A model generated the notes under the pieces. That model was not told the DNA's origin and made no database searches. It was given only the letters and a program-made list of their open reading frames with translations. A stretch of DNA of 64,000 bases from an uncultured Muribaculaceae bacterium (GTDB lineage: Bacteria > Bacteroidota > Bacteroidia > Bacteroidales > Muribaculaceae). The stretch is taken from NCBI GenBank assembly GCA_910589425.1, contig CAJUSZ010000004.1, forward strand, positions 1 to 64,000. The letters are read 5' to 3'. The translations under genes and the position numbers were made by a program. How positions within the stretch are numbered: the stretch's first letter is position 1; each line of letters opens with the position of its first letter. Below are positions 8,920-18,515 of the stretch, piece by piece.

Positions 8920-9831
8920 ATGAAACGTGATTTATTTCGCAGATACGTCTGGTTGGTAGACGTCATCCGCAATGCAAAAAGCATCACCTACGAAGAGATT
9001 TCGGAGTTGTGGAAAGAATCACCCCTCAACACAGACCACTCACCCCTTGCTCTTCGCACATTCCACAACCATCGCGAGGCGATCCACCAGCTGTTCGGAA
9101 TCCGGATCCTCTGCAACAGGTCGGACCACGAATACTACATCCAGCAGGAAGGCTCCCACGGAAGCGAGACAAAACTGCGCGTATGGATGCTCCAGACCCT
9201 CGCCCTGCAGAGCCTCGCATCCCAGGACGGCGATATCGACGACCGGATTATGCTCGACATCACGCCCGAGGAGAAACACGGTCTCGCGGCCGTTTTCGAG
9301 GCTATGCGCACCAACAATGTGATAGCCATACGCTATCCCGAGATCAACTGCGACTCCGTAAGACGCACCACAGTCGTCCTCGAGCCTTATTGCCTCCGCT
9401 TCTGGCACCACGACTGGTATCTGCTCGGCAAGAACACCGACAACGACAAACTCGAGGTCTATCCCCTCGGATCGGTCCTTCAGGTGCAGATTCTCGACCG
9501 CAAGTTCTCGTATCCCGCCGGATTCTCACCGCGTGAATTCTTCCGCAACTATTTCGGCGTGGAGGTCGACGACAACCGCGAACCGCTCAATATCCGCGTC
9601 CGCATCAAAGGAGACAACCGCCAGGTGCTGCGTCTCAACCCGCTCCACGTCTCCCAGCGCGAGGTACTCACCGAGCCGGACAGCTCCATCTTCGACTATC
9701 TGCTCGTCCCCTCGCCTAAATTCATCAGCTACATCCTCAGCCTCGGTCCCAAAGCCGAGATCATAGCGCCGGCATCGCTCAGGCAGGAGATGCTTCAGAC
9801 TCTCCACAAGATGCTCTCGCTCTACGAATAA
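8920..9831 (+). CDS. WYL-domain transcriptional regulator
   Basis: A 303-residue regulator. The N-terminal 75 residues fit a winged helix (ITYEEISELWKES, ALRTFHNHREAIHQLFGI). A WYL domain spans about residues 120-210 (AIRYPEIN, LEPYCLRFWHHDWYLLG) and a WCX-like C-terminal part follows (LNIRVRIKGDNR, LHVSQ). WYL domains bind nucleic acid or nucleotide ligands and often control stress, defence or repair genes. It sits alone between topA and the convergent secreted protein, so no target is obvious apart from possible self-control. Confidence 0.9.
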   Translation: MKRDLFRRYVWLVDVIRNAKSITYEEISELWKESPLNTDHSPLALRTFHNHREAIHQLFGIRILCNRSDHEYYIQQEGSHGSETKLRVWMLQTLALQSLASQDGDIDDRIMLDITPEEKHGLAAVFEAMRTNNVIAIRYPEINCDSVRRTTVVLEPYCLRFWHHDWYLLGKNTDNDKLEVYPLGSVLQVQILDRKFSYPAGFSPREFFRNYFGVEVDDNREPLNIRVRIKGDNRQVLRLNPLHVSQREVLTEPDSSIFDYLLVPSPKFISYILSLGPKAEIIAPASLRQEMLQTLHKMLSLYE

Positions 9832-9878
9832 TCACCACGACCCCGAAGCCTCCACAGCGGGGCTTCCCAGAGTCGATT

Positions 9879-9915
9879 TAAGGCGGCTGTGATCCATCCG
9901 GACACAGCCGCCTTA
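9879..9915 (+). terminator. Stem-loop after the WYL gene
   Basis: A perfect 13-bp stem (9879-9891 with 9903-9915) with an 11-base loop lies 48 bases after the stop. The T-run that follows is weak (GTCATCCTTAAAATTTCC). Confidence 0.6.
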
Positions 9916-9931
9916 GTCATCCTTAAAATTT

Positions 9932-10043
9932 CCCTTTAAAGCCTTTTAGTGCCCTTTAAGGCCTTTTAGAGCCTCATTCCTTAAATGGCTCTTTAAGGCC
10001 TTAAAAAGCCTTACCCTTTCGCCCTGTAAAAAGCCTTACCCTT
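9932..10043. repeat. Short direct repeats between convergent genes
   Basis: CCCTTTAARGCCTTTTAG occurs at 9932-9949 and 9952-9969 (period 20). AAAAAGCCTTACCCTT occurs at 10003-10018 and 10028-10043 (period 25). A related CTTTAAGGCCTTAAAAAGCC lies between them. No coding capacity is evident. Confidence 0.65.
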
Positions 10044-10058
10044 CCTCCCCTGAAACCA

Positions 10059-10088
10059 AAGGCGCGGATCCGGTCGGATCCGCGCCTT
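10059..10088 (-). terminator. Terminator of the 1270-residue protein gene
   Basis: A perfect 13-bp stem (10059-10071 with 10076-10088) and 4-base loop. Read on the minus strand it is followed by a T-rich TTTGGTTT, and it lies 31 bases past the stop of the gene at 10120-13932. Confidence 0.7.
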
Positions 10089-10119
10089 CGCTATCGCTTA
10101 TTTGTATGTTGATCTATGA

Positions 10120-13100
10120 TCAGAGCATCACCTTGACTACCTTGACGCCGTTGCCGTCAGCCACACGGACCACAGCCACGCCTTTGTAGCCGTCGAGGTT
10201 AAGGTTCAGAGTGTCGATGCCGTTGGCTGCGCCGATCATGCGGCCGTCCATCGAGTAGACCGCTGCTGAGACTGCGCCGGAAGTCAGTACGCTGATCTCG
10301 CCGCCGCGAACCACGATGCGGGTCTCGGCCTCAAGTCCTTCCACATTCTCAACACCGTCAGCGCCTACCTTGCCTACTGCGGCATTCAGGATGCGGCCGC
10401 CGTTGGCGTTGATCAGATATGTGGCGATCTTCACGTTGTCCTTGTCCTGGACGCGGCTCGGGGTGTCGATGTCGAACTCGGCAACGTAGGGCTTGCCACC
10501 CTCTACGGTCGAGGGGATGAAGCCGCCGGTGCCGTTGGCGGTGGTGCCTTCCCAACCCTTCACAACGTCATTATAGACGTAGGGAACAGACGAATTGGCA
10601 TATTTGCCGCCTTTGCCCCAGTCGCCGAAGATAGGATCCTCGGAACCGTAGACATTGCTGCTCTGGTTGCCGTTAAGGCCATCCTCGAGGATTACTGTGA
10701 AGATGTTGGCGTTCACGTTCTCCATGTCGAGGGCGTAGGTTACGGTAGAGCGCACGTGGATCTTGCTGCGGTCATCGTTGTAGTAGGACACTACTTCTAC
10801 ATTGGCCTCTGCCGGAACCGCGAGTTCGCTTACCACATTGTCATACCAGCTCGGAACCGTGGGATCATAGTTGGTGAACGAGCCGTTGCCCTTACCATCT
10901 GTTCCAAGCGGGGAGATGATGTCGCCGCGGTTCACACGGCCGGAGGGAGCGGCTGTCATGCCGAGGAACTCGGCGAGCTGACGAGATTTCGGGTTGTCGA
11001 AAGTATCGCCTTGGTACGAGTGGAGTGCCACGGGTACAACCTGATCACCGAAGTCCTTCTCAATCTTGTCCATGGCCACGATTCCCTGCGGGCAGTTGGT
11101 GCAGGTCTGGCCGGTGAACTTCTCGATCACGACGCGCTTCACGGTCTGCATCGCGAGGTCTTTGACGGTAGAGTTGATCGTTACGATCTCGTCATCCTCG
11201 GCATTGCCGTTGGCGTTGATAAACTTGATATTGATTGTATAGGGAGTCTCCTTGCCCACTGTGAGGGGAAGTTCCTTGCCGAATGTGAGGATCTCGTTCC
11301 AACCCGTGGCGATGTCGAGACCGCTCTTGGCGAGCTTGTCGATCTCCTTGCCCTCGCCGTCAAGGAGGGTGAGTTCATAGCCGCTGTATTTCTCTACCTG
11401 AGTCAGCACGTTGGCATAAACCTGCACCGGAGTGCTTTCCTGGTTCACTACGCTTGATTTGGTCATGTTGCTGATGGCAACCTTGATCTCGCGCTCAACC
11501 TTGATGTTGTCTATAAAGATGGCAGACTGGTTGCGGTTGTCGTTGACAAAGGCGATGTAGATCTTCTTGCCAGCGTACTTCTTGAGCTCGATGACGTTGT
11601 CTTTCCAGTCGCCGGCGAGATTCTCCTCGCTCTTGCCCGGAGACTGGATCTCGTCGTAGATGACCTCGCCTTCGTAGCGGATCTTGTCGACGATTGTCTT
11701 CGAGAGGGAAGTGTAGACGTCATCAGAAACGTAAACCATCACTTTGAGGCGGTCCTCTTTCGACTTGAGGTAGCTCTGCGACTGGAATGTCAGCACGCCG
11801 GTGTCATCAGGAAGATAAAGACGCTTGGTAACCATCCAGTCGTCGGACTGGGCGGGAGATTCATACATCGAGTGGGATGCTACGGCGTAGTCGTAGCTCT
11901 CGCCGTCGCGCACGGGGATCCAGGGCTGGTCGGCGGTGAAAGTCCAAGCCTTCATGGCCGCGTTCGGCTCCTGCTGGTCGCCGTCGTAGAGCATCAGGTT
12001 CTTCCCGTTGATACCAGCTGAGAAATCCTCGCTGAGAATCACGTTCTGGTCGGGATCGCCGTCTGGTATGAACGATCCGGTATACTTGATCACATATTCC
12101 TCGTTGCCGTTCACACCTGAGAGGTCGCAGACTGTGTTGGCGCCTACCACGATCTCATATTCGGTGCCGTTGGCGAGTTCCTGCTCCATAACGGGGAAGA
12201 CGAGCAGCTGATTGCCGGTAACAGAGCCGTTGAGTTTGCAGACAAACTCACGCTCATTGGCCTCGTTGAGGCGGTAGAGGGTCATCACGCCGCCGTTCTC
12301 CTCGGGAGCGGCAACCTCGGCGTCGAATGTGAGAAGCACAGGGTTGGAGTTGGCATTGAAGATCTCCACCTTGGAGCCGGACTCGGGAACGGTCTTGACA
12401 ACCTTCACGGGAACGTTGGCGCGACCCTTGTATGTTGCGCGGATCTCGGCGTTCTTGCGCTCGGCGTCGTCCATGATGCAGACGGTACCGGCGGGAATAA
12501 CCACGGTGTATTTCTTGCCGTCCTCAAGAGCGCGGTCGCGGAAAGCCACACTCAGCACGCGGGTCGAGCCTGACTCGAGTCCCACGCGGATCGAGTTGGC
12601 AACCACGTTGCCCTGCTCGTCGAGAAGCTGCACGCTGGCGTTCTTTCCGAGAACCTCGATGTCGCGGTCGAAAGTAACCTTGACGGTGCGCATCATGGCG
12701 AGCGACGCATTCTGCACGGGAGTTACGTAGTAGTTCTCAAGCAGGTTCACCTGGGGAAGGATCTCCTTCAGGGGCTTGGGAAGACGCATCACGTAGTTGT
12801 CGTAGGGGCTCTTGGTGTAGTCGTTGGCGATCATCGTCATACCGTCCTTGGAGATGGAGACTAATGTGCCTGTCAGGTCGTAGTCTTTCTTGACAACGTC
12901 GTTCTGCCAGTCGATTCCCCAGATCTGACGGCATACCATCTTCCAGTCATACCAGTAGTCGCCCATCTTGACGCTCCAGTCGCGGATCGGGTTGCTGTCG
13001 GGCGAGGATGCATAGAAGAGGCCGTCGGCATCCATCGCGCCGTAGAGCATGCCGTTGGAGTCGGAAAGCACGTTCATCTTTCCGGTTGCGATGTCCATCG

Positions 13101-13932
13101 AGAAGACGCCATATTCGTCGCCGGCGAGATAGATGCGGCCTGCGATGGTGTTGTCGTCAATGAACTGGGCATTCTCCACAAAGAAATAGCCGGGCGATGT
13201 CGGGGTGAAGTTATAGCTTGAGTCAACCTCATAGCCGATCGCTTTCCAAGTCTTGGCATCCACATCGTAGATGAAAGCCCATGTCTCGCCCATGATGCTG
13301 AAGCAGTTGACGCCGATGAGCTTCTTGCCGTCGTCGGAGATGTCGGCGGCCTGGATCTGCGAGTAAGTGTTGTCGCCGTCCATACCCATCGCGCGGGGGA
13401 GCTGGAGGGGAACCTCCTTGGGCTCGTCGCCAGTGAGATCCCACATCACCATGTTGATGTTGTAGGCGGAATTGTCGGTGGTGTATGAGCCGACAGCATA
13501 CTTGCCGTCGGGAGTTACACGGTAGGCATAGCCGGTTTTGTAGCGGGAATCGGTGATGGGCAGCGGCTCCCACGTCTTGGTCTTGACGTCATAGATAGCG
13601 GCGCGGCCGTAGTATGCGCCTACGATAGTGTTACCGTCGTTGGTAACATCATACACGAGGATCGTATTCCTCTCTTTCTCCTCACCGGCGGTGTAGAGCC
13701 ACGTCAGCTCTCCGGTCTCCGTGTTGTAGAGGCGCGGATAGGTAAACGTGCCGTCGCCTACGGAACATTCGTAATGGCCTACAGCCCATGCGCCGTTGTC
13801 CGACAGGCGGTCTACGGCTCCGGGGCGAGTGGTGTGGGCCACGTTCCTGAAGTCCGGCTCAGTCACGGCGGCGGAGACACCAAGGGCGGCCACTCCGAAC
13901 GCTATGAGCGAGCTTTTGAAAAAGTTGTTCAT
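10120..13932 (-). CDS. Large secreted multidomain protein with Omp28-type thioredoxin-like domain
   Basis: A 1270-residue exported protein. A signal peptide (residues 1-22) leads to a repetitive beta-propeller-like part (about 25-390; units such as SDNGAWAVGHY, TPDGKYAVGSY, SDDGKKLIGV). Ig-like or SbsA-type domains follow (about 400-620: LMTF-like strands, DRDIEVLG), then a jelly-roll segment (about 625-820) and an adhesion-like module. Around residues 930-1190 there is an Omp28-related thioredoxin-like domain with CTNCP (Cys944, Cys947) and the PSGRVNR cis-Pro-type loop. A Por-like tail (VYSMDGRMIG, KVVKVML) ends it. The same CxxC domain is found in the lipoprotein at 22919. Domain borders are estimates by eye. 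Confidence 0.8.
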   Translation of the reverse strand: MNNFFKSSLIAFGVAALGVSAAVTEPDFRNVAHTTRPGAVDRLSDNGAWAVGHYECSVGDGTFTYPRLYNTETGELTWLYTAGEEKERNTILVYDVTNDGNTIVGAYYGRAAIYDVKTKTWEPLPITDSRYKTGYAYRVTPDGKYAVGSYTTDNSAYNINMVMWDLTGDEPKEVPLQLPRAMGMDGDNTYSQIQAADISDDGKKLIGVNCFSIMGETWAFIYDVDAKTWKAIGYEVDSSYNFTPTSPGYFFVENAQFIDDNTIAGRIYLAGDEYGVFSMDIATGKMNVLSDSNGMLYGAMDADGLFYASSPDSNPIRDWSVKMGDYWYDWKMVCRQIWGIDWQNDVVKKDYDLTGTLVSISKDGMTMIANDYTKSPYDNYVMRLPKPLKEILPQVNLLENYYVTPVQNASLAMMRTVKVTFDRDIEVLGKNASVQLLDEQGNVVANSIRVGLESGSTRVLSVAFRDRALEDGKKYTVVIPAGTVCIMDDAERKNAEIRATYKGRANVPVKVVKTVPESGSKVEIFNANSNPVLLTFDAEVAAPEENGGVMTLYRLNEANEREFVCKLNGSVTGNQLLVFPVMEQELANGTEYEIVVGANTVCDLSGVNGNEEYVIKYTGSFIPDGDPDQNVILSEDFSAGINGKNLMLYDGDQQEPNAAMKAWTFTADQPWIPVRDGESYDYAVASHSMYESPAQSDDWMVTKRLYLPDDTGVLTFQSQSYLKSKEDRLKVMVYVSDDVYTSLSKTIVDKIRYEGEVIYDEIQSPGKSEENLAGDWKDNVIELKKYAGKKIYIAFVNDNRNQSAIFIDNIKVEREIKVAISNMTKSSVVNQESTPVQVYANVLTQVEKYSGYELTLLDGEGKEIDKLAKSGLDIATGWNEILTFGKELPLTVGKETPYTINIKFINANGNAEDDEIVTINSTVKDLAMQTVKRVVIEKFTGQTCTNCPQGIVAMDKIEKDFGDQVVPVALHSYQGDTFDNPKSRQLAEFLGMTAAPSGRVNRGDIISPLGTDGKGNGSFTNYDPTVPSWYDNVVSELAVPAEANVEVVSYYNDDRSKIHVRSTVTYALDMENVNANIFTVILEDGLNGNQSSNVYGSEDPIFGDWGKGGKYANSSVPYVYNDVVKGWEGTTANGTGGFIPSTVEGGKPYVAEFDIDTPSRVQDKDNVKIATYLINANGGRILNAAVGKVGADGVENVEGLEAETRIVVRGGEISVLTSGAVSAAVYSMDGRMIGAANGIDTLNLNLDGYKGVAVVRVADGNGVKVVKVML

Positions 13933-14191
13933 TTTGCAGTTTATTGTAAAATAGGTTAGTTAAGAAATTTCGTCTGTCTATTCTTTCATGCGCCTTCCGG
14001 AGGCGCGCCCTTCCGGGTCTGTCTTGTGCGGCGGGGGCGGTTCAAGGCCCTCCGCCGCTTTCGGGTCAAGTCCCCGCAGCCATGATTCCGCTGCGGGGAC
14101 TGTTTTATGGAGAGTAACGGACTGGATGCCGCCACTATTTGATTCTCCGGCGTTAAAATGCCTTAAAGAATCTTATCGTCTGCTTTCGGGT
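13933..14191. other. Intergenic region with stem-loop
   Basis: No gene is seen. A 12-bp perfect stem (14069-14080 with 14090-14101, 9-base loop) lies about 90 bases past the stop of the minus-strand gene that begins at 16300. It may terminate it, although the minus-strand side has no T-run. I see no clear TAnnTTTG promoter for the gene starting at 13932. Confidence 0.45.
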
Positions 14192-16300
14192 TTACTTCAC
14201 AACGAACTTCTTGCCGTTGATGATGTAGATGCCGCGCTCGAGAGTCTTCACTGCCTCTGCGTCTGCGTTGCGGAGTACGAGTACACCGGCTGTGGTGTAA
14301 ACGTCGCCGCGGAGAGCCTCGGCTGTCTCTACAGTCTCAACGCCTACGCCGGGATCCTCGGCGATGGTGTAAGTGTAGCTAAGAGCGGGGTTAACTTTCT
14401 TGGAGTCGGCGTGGGAGATGGCGCCCTCGGGGATCTCGAGAACGTAGGTGCCGGCCTCGGTGTATTCGTTCTTGAACTTGATCAGGCAAAGTTCGAGGAC
14501 ATCAAAGTCAAATTCGGGAGTAGCCTCCTCGAGGAGAACCTGGTTTCTGGCTGCGTCCACCTTGTAGAGGGAAGCCTTGAGCTGCGTTGTTGTACCGTTC
14601 ACGTCGTAGCTCGGGATTGTTACGATTGTTCCTTCGGGGAATGTAAGGGTAACGTTCTTGATCGATTTCACGTCGCCTTCAGCGGGATCTACAGTCTCAG
14701 GATTGAGAGTCGGGTCGAGATCGGCAGTGCCCTTGTCGGATACGGTGAGACGGAAAGTAGTGGTGCGGCTTGAGGAGCCGGACATCTCAGTACCCAGAGT
14801 GATGGCCCATTTCGGGAAGAAAACCACATAGACGCCGCCTTCGGTGATGGCCGGAGTAACCTGGAAAGTGATGCTCTTGCCACCGAGTTCGCTGTCGTCG
14901 GGGAATTCGAGAGTGCGGACCACCTCGCCCTGAAGAGTGCGGATCTCGGGTTTGCTCTGATAGCCGTTGCTCATGGCAAGGTTATCAGAGTTGCCGATTG
15001 TGATCGATGAGATCTCTTCAAGCATCTCGTCCTCTGAGGGAGAAAGAAGAGTCAGTTCGGCCGCACCGAGGTTGCACTCGGTGGAGTAAAGGAAGCATGA
15101 AGCCGCGTTCACGCCGCTGTTACCTTTGACCACATAGCCGTCGGCATCTTTAGCTGCGAAACTCCAGATGATAGTGCCCGTGGACTCTTTGAGTACAGAC
15201 TCGGAGAACTCGAGTGTCCACTCGGTCTTCTCGGCGTTGGTGGCGGTGTATGTTCCGGCGCTCGCAGTTGAGCCGGGGCCTGTGGAAATCTGGAAACGGG
15301 TGATGTCGATCGGAGCGGAGGCTGTAACGTAGATCTTGTTATGCTCCATGGAGTCGATCTCGTAGTTGTTGGGATCGGTGGGGTTGGTGGTGATGGTTAC
15401 AGTCGAGAACTGGTAGGGCTTGGTCTGACCATTGAAAACGGTTGTGAACTCGCCGCAGAGAGTGGCCTGATACTCGTAGGGAGCAGGAAGAACGTCGTAG
15501 TCGCTGGTCGGTGTGAGACCCATCTCGTACATCTTCACGCGGAGCTGGTACTCGTGGCCCTCATACATTATTGTAGCGTCAGGGTTGCCGCCGAGCTTGA
15601 CAGCGATGCCGTTGATCCACTGATCCTCGGTGGCGGGAGTGTTGTCAGTTCCGGAAAGCTTGTTGCCGTTGAGTGTCCAGCGGTTCATGTTGTTCATGGC
15701 CAGCATCTGGGGTTCGCCATTGTTCTCTTCTGAATTCATGTCCCACATCTGCCATTCGAGGAAGTTCACCTTGCTGTTGTCAGATGTCTGGTACGTGATG
15801 GTGCGGCCGCCGTAGTAAGGAAGGGCGGAATTCTCGGCGGGATCTACCGAAACGAGCTTGAGCATGCTCTCCTCGTTGCCGAGACCGGGGATATCCACGT
15901 AGTTGTAGGCGATCTCGTATTCAGGGCTTGACTCGCCGTCATAGATGAATGTTCCGGCGGGGATAATCAGATAGAAAGACCCGTTTTCGGTCAGGTTGGG
16001 AAACTTGATATGCGGTATGCATGCAAATGTTGACTCAGAGGGGTCGTAAGTGATCGCCGTTGAAGTGATCTGGGTTCCGGTAGCCTGGTACTCGATATAG
16101 GCGACGGCACCCTCCTTTACAGAGAAATTGGCGGGAGTCATGCTGTCGAACGTTACGTTAACGTTGTTCATTTGCTCCTTGCTGGTGACATCCTGCGTAG
16201 GATACGGATAAGGCGATACCGAGGTCGGGAATTTCGCGGCCGATGCGGTGGCTGCGCCTGCCAGCAAAACTGCGCCCAAGAGTAGATTTTTAGAAATCAT
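14192..16300 (-). CDS. Large secreted protein of unknown function with Por-like C-terminal tail
   Basis: A 702-residue exported protein that I cannot assign to a named family. It has a signal peptide (residues 1-22, ending ASA), then several beta-rich modules that look Ig-like or fibronectin-like, with recurring phrases on building up evidence of repeat structure (NVTFDSMTPANFSV near residue 50, NVTLTFPEGTIVT near 555). The last 75 residues hold a short sorting-type tail: GDVYTTAGVLVLRNADAEAV, then TLERGIYIINGKKFVVK. This tail closely matches that of the neighbour upstream (16407-18065). It probably forms its own transcription unit, since a stem-loop lies in the upstream gap. Confidence 0.7.
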   Translation of the reverse strand: MISKNLLLGAVLLAGAATASAAKFPTSVSPYPYPTQDVTSKEQMNNVNVTFDSMTPANFSVKEGAVAYIEYQATGTQITSTAITYDPSESTFACIPHIKFPNLTENGSFYLIIPAGTFIYDGESSPEYEIAYNYVDIPGLGNEESMLKLVSVDPAENSALPYYGGRTITYQTSDNSKVNFLEWQMWDMNSEENNGEPQMLAMNNMNRWTLNGNKLSGTDNTPATEDQWINGIAVKLGGNPDATIMYEGHEYQLRVKMYEMGLTPTSDYDVLPAPYEYQATLCGEFTTVFNGQTKPYQFSTVTITTNPTDPNNYEIDSMEHNKIYVTASAPIDITRFQISTGPGSTASAGTYTATNAEKTEWTLEFSESVLKESTGTIIWSFAAKDADGYVVKGNSGVNAASCFLYSTECNLGAAELTLLSPSEDEMLEEISSITIGNSDNLAMSNGYQSKPEIRTLQGEVVRTLEFPDDSELGGKSITFQVTPAITEGGVYVVFFPKWAITLGTEMSGSSSRTTTFRLTVSDKGTADLDPTLNPETVDPAEGDVKSIKNVTLTFPEGTIVTIPSYDVNGTTTQLKASLYKVDAARNQVLLEEATPEFDFDVLELCLIKFKNEYTEAGTYVLEIPEGAISHADSKKVNPALSYTYTIAEDPGVGVETVETAEALRGDVYTTAGVLVLRNADAEAVKTLERGIYIINGKKFVVK

Positions 16301-16338
16301 TTGGTTTGAAGTTAAAGGTTAAATTATTTACTACTGTG

Positions 16339-16370
16339 CGGAGGGGAGCGGGGTGATCCGGTCCCCTCCG
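16339..16370 (-). terminator. Stem-loop between two secreted-protein genes
   Basis: A 9-bp GC-rich stem (16339-16347 with 16362-16370) in the 106-base gap lies after the stop of the 552-residue protein gene. There is no clear T-run, so it could also slow transcription or protect the mRNA end. Confidence 0.45.
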
Positions 16371-16406
16371 TTACATTCAGTTAAAGTGGTGAGTTCCGTT
16401 GGGGAC

Positions 16407-18065
16407 TCACTTGATCACGATCTTGCGTCCCTTCCAGATATAGATCCCTTTCTCGAGAGTGCGGATCTGGGAAGCGTCGGCGTCGCGAAGCACACGCACG
16501 CCTGTCAGGGTGAAGACGTCTGACGAGCCTTCAGCCTCTTCAGCCTCTATGCCCTCGACTGCGTTGACGTAGGCCTCGGCCTTGGCGAACGAGGCGCGGA
16601 TGTCGGCGTTGTGGTTGAGACCGTCGGCCACAGTGAGGTTTTTCACCGTCAGATCCACCGGAGTGTCTTTGTCGGCATTGAACACGGGCACCTTGAAAGT
16701 GTAGATGCGTGCGTCGTCGGAATATTCATCGTTTGTTACGGTGATCTCCTCCATCGGCACCTCGACGGTCTTGGCCTGGCCGGCCTCCTTGTAGGCGAAG
16801 CATACGGCGTCGAAGCGGATCTTGTCGCCGTTCATCACCCATATCTCCATATCCTTGTCGTAGTAGAGAGTGCCGCCGTCGGCGGGGGTGAAGTCGGCCG
16901 CGATGTCATACTGGAGTTCGCGCAGACGGAGAGTGTAGTCGAACGAGCGGGCGTTTGCCACGGCGCCGGTGTAGGCGCGCTGTCCGTCTTCGGAACGGAT
17001 GTCGGCGAAAGAGACGCCGGCCACCGCGGGCCATGTCGATTCGTCGCCAGCGGGGAGCATGTCGGCGCGGCGGCGGAGCTTGCCGGAGAAGTCGAACGAC
17101 ACTTTGGAGCCGTCAACGTTGCCCCGGATCGACTCGCTGTAAATGCCCACGTCGAGATTGTCGGGGTTGCCGTATGTGATGCCGGCCACACACGGGGTCT
17201 TCGTGGTTACCGGACCGTCGAACTCAAGGGTAACGATTCCGTCTTCAGCTCCTTTGAGATAGAAGGAGTTGAGGAAGTTGGTCTCGGTCTTGGAGATGTT
17301 GGTCTCGCCGATAAGCTCGATGGGCTTGGCAGCCATAACGTATGTAGCGCGCACGCGCGAGGGATAGGAGTTGGACTCGTCGGCGGCGTCCACCACCTGG
17401 GTGAGCTGGATCTGGAGTTCGTCCCCCTCCTTGAGGTTGCCGGAGCGGTAGAGCTTCATCGCGGCGTCGGCGATGTCGATGCTGACCGACGACGAGCCTT
17501 TCATCGGATAGGCCTGGATGCGGTTGTTGCCCGGGGCGATCACGTAGGCCGCGCCGCAGTTGACCGGGGTGTTGAAGTTGAAGCTCACGCGGTAGTTGCT
17601 GCTGACCGAGAACTTGCCTCCGTAATAGTCGGGGCTTGTAACGTCGGCGCTGGGACGGGTGGAGAGCAGCAGGATCTCCTGCTGTCCTTCGAGGATCTCG
17701 AACGAGCCGGCTCCGATGGGCTTGGCGTATATGTAGTAGGTCTGTCCGGCCACGAGGTTCTTGTAGTAGTCGCGGAGCGTTCCGGCGTCGGTGTAGTCAT
17801 GTCCGTAGTCCACCTTGGATCCGGCCTCGCCGGTGGGGGTGGTGAAGAGATTGACCGGAATGCCCTGGAAAATCATCCGGACGCGCTGCGTTACGGTCGG
17901 CTTGTAGGTGGCCGTAACAAGCTCGTTGGCCTCGTAGGTGTATTTCACACCGGCCTTAAGCTCTCCGAGATCCTTGGCCTGGGCGTCGGCGGCAAACACG
18001 AATGAAGCCGCCGCCACAGCCATAGCCGCGGCAGAGCGCATGTAAGTGTAAACTGTCTGAGTCAT
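16407..18065 (-). CDS. Secreted protein of unknown function with Por-like C-terminal tail
   Basis: A 552-residue exported protein. The hydrophobic export signal runs to about residue 29 (SFVFAADAQA). Met at residue 9 is an alternative start. The body is beta-rich with no motif I recognise. It may hold two or three Ig-like modules (FNFNTPVNCGAAYVIAPG, VTLEFDGPVTTKTPC). It ends with DVFTLTGVRVLRDADASQI and TLEKGIYIWKGRKIVIK, nearly the same as the tail of the next gene. That suggests both are handled by one secretion or anchoring route. It is the first minus-strand gene facing dsbD across a 450-base divergent region. Confidence 0.7.
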   Translation of the reverse strand: MTQTVYTYMRSAAAMAVAAASFVFAADAQAKDLGELKAGVKYTYEANELVTATYKPTVTQRVRMIFQGIPVNLFTTPTGEAGSKVDYGHDYTDAGTLRDYYKNLVAGQTYYIYAKPIGAGSFEILEGQQEILLLSTRPSADVTSPDYYGGKFSVSSNYRVSFNFNTPVNCGAAYVIAPGNNRIQAYPMKGSSSVSIDIADAAMKLYRSGNLKEGDELQIQLTQVVDAADESNSYPSRVRATYVMAAKPIELIGETNISKTETNFLNSFYLKGAEDGIVTLEFDGPVTTKTPCVAGITYGNPDNLDVGIYSESIRGNVDGSKVSFDFSGKLRRRADMLPAGDESTWPAVAGVSFADIRSEDGQRAYTGAVANARSFDYTLRLRELQYDIAADFTPADGGTLYYDKDMEIWVMNGDKIRFDAVCFAYKEAGQAKTVEVPMEEITVTNDEYSDDARIYTFKVPVFNADKDTPVDLTVKNLTVADGLNHNADIRASFAKAEAYVNAVEGIEAEEAEGSSDVFTLTGVRVLRDADASQIRTLEKGIYIWKGRKIVIK

Positions 18066-18194
18066 GTAATGTATAATTGTTCGTTAAAAAGTTCAGCTGT
18101 GAATGCCAGAAACCTGTCCCATAAACGGCAAATGTAAAAATTGGACAAAAGTTCTATCTAAGCCTCTGACAATAAGTTCTGATTTATTCGGCTG

Positions 18195-18224
18195 CAAAGT
18201 TAACTAAAAAACCGAGTAATCAAA
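18195..18224 (-). promoter_or_regulatory. Predicted promoter of the 552-residue secreted protein
   Basis: On the minus strand, TTTG (18221-18224), 18 bases, TAACTTTG (18195-18202). It gives a leader of about 120 bases. The remaining part of the divergent gap 18066-18515 holds no gene. Confidence 0.55.
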
Positions 18225-18388
18225 AAAATAGACCCTCTTTTTTCATACAATTAACATTCTTAAGCACAACCACGGACAATAATCCCGATTATTAAGATTT
18301 GTTAACACTAAGCAAACCGACCGCCAGCCGCCCGGCAGACAGAAAGAGAGTCCGCACACACTAATGTATACTAAAAAAGCGTTAAAAG

Positions 18389-18420
18389 TTGGCGCGTTCG
18401 GAATAATATTACTAACTTTG
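18389..18420 (+). promoter_or_regulatory. Predicted promoter of the dsbD operon
   Basis: TTG at 18389-18391, 21 bases, then TAACTTTG at 18413-18420, close to the Bacteroidota consensus. The dsbD start is 96 bases further on. Confidence 0.6.
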
Positions 18421-18515
18421 GGCGCGAAAATAGATAAAGGACACCTTGACGGGTTCAAAACAGGAACAAAAACAACATTGTCAATACATACACACAACTA
18501 ACCGAGACAGTCTTT

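Noticed and set aside
10753..10758. CACGTG at 10753 and CCACGTGG near 23233 as extra parS sites
   Set aside because: The flanking bases do not match TGTTnCACGTGnAACA and both lie in coding sequence.
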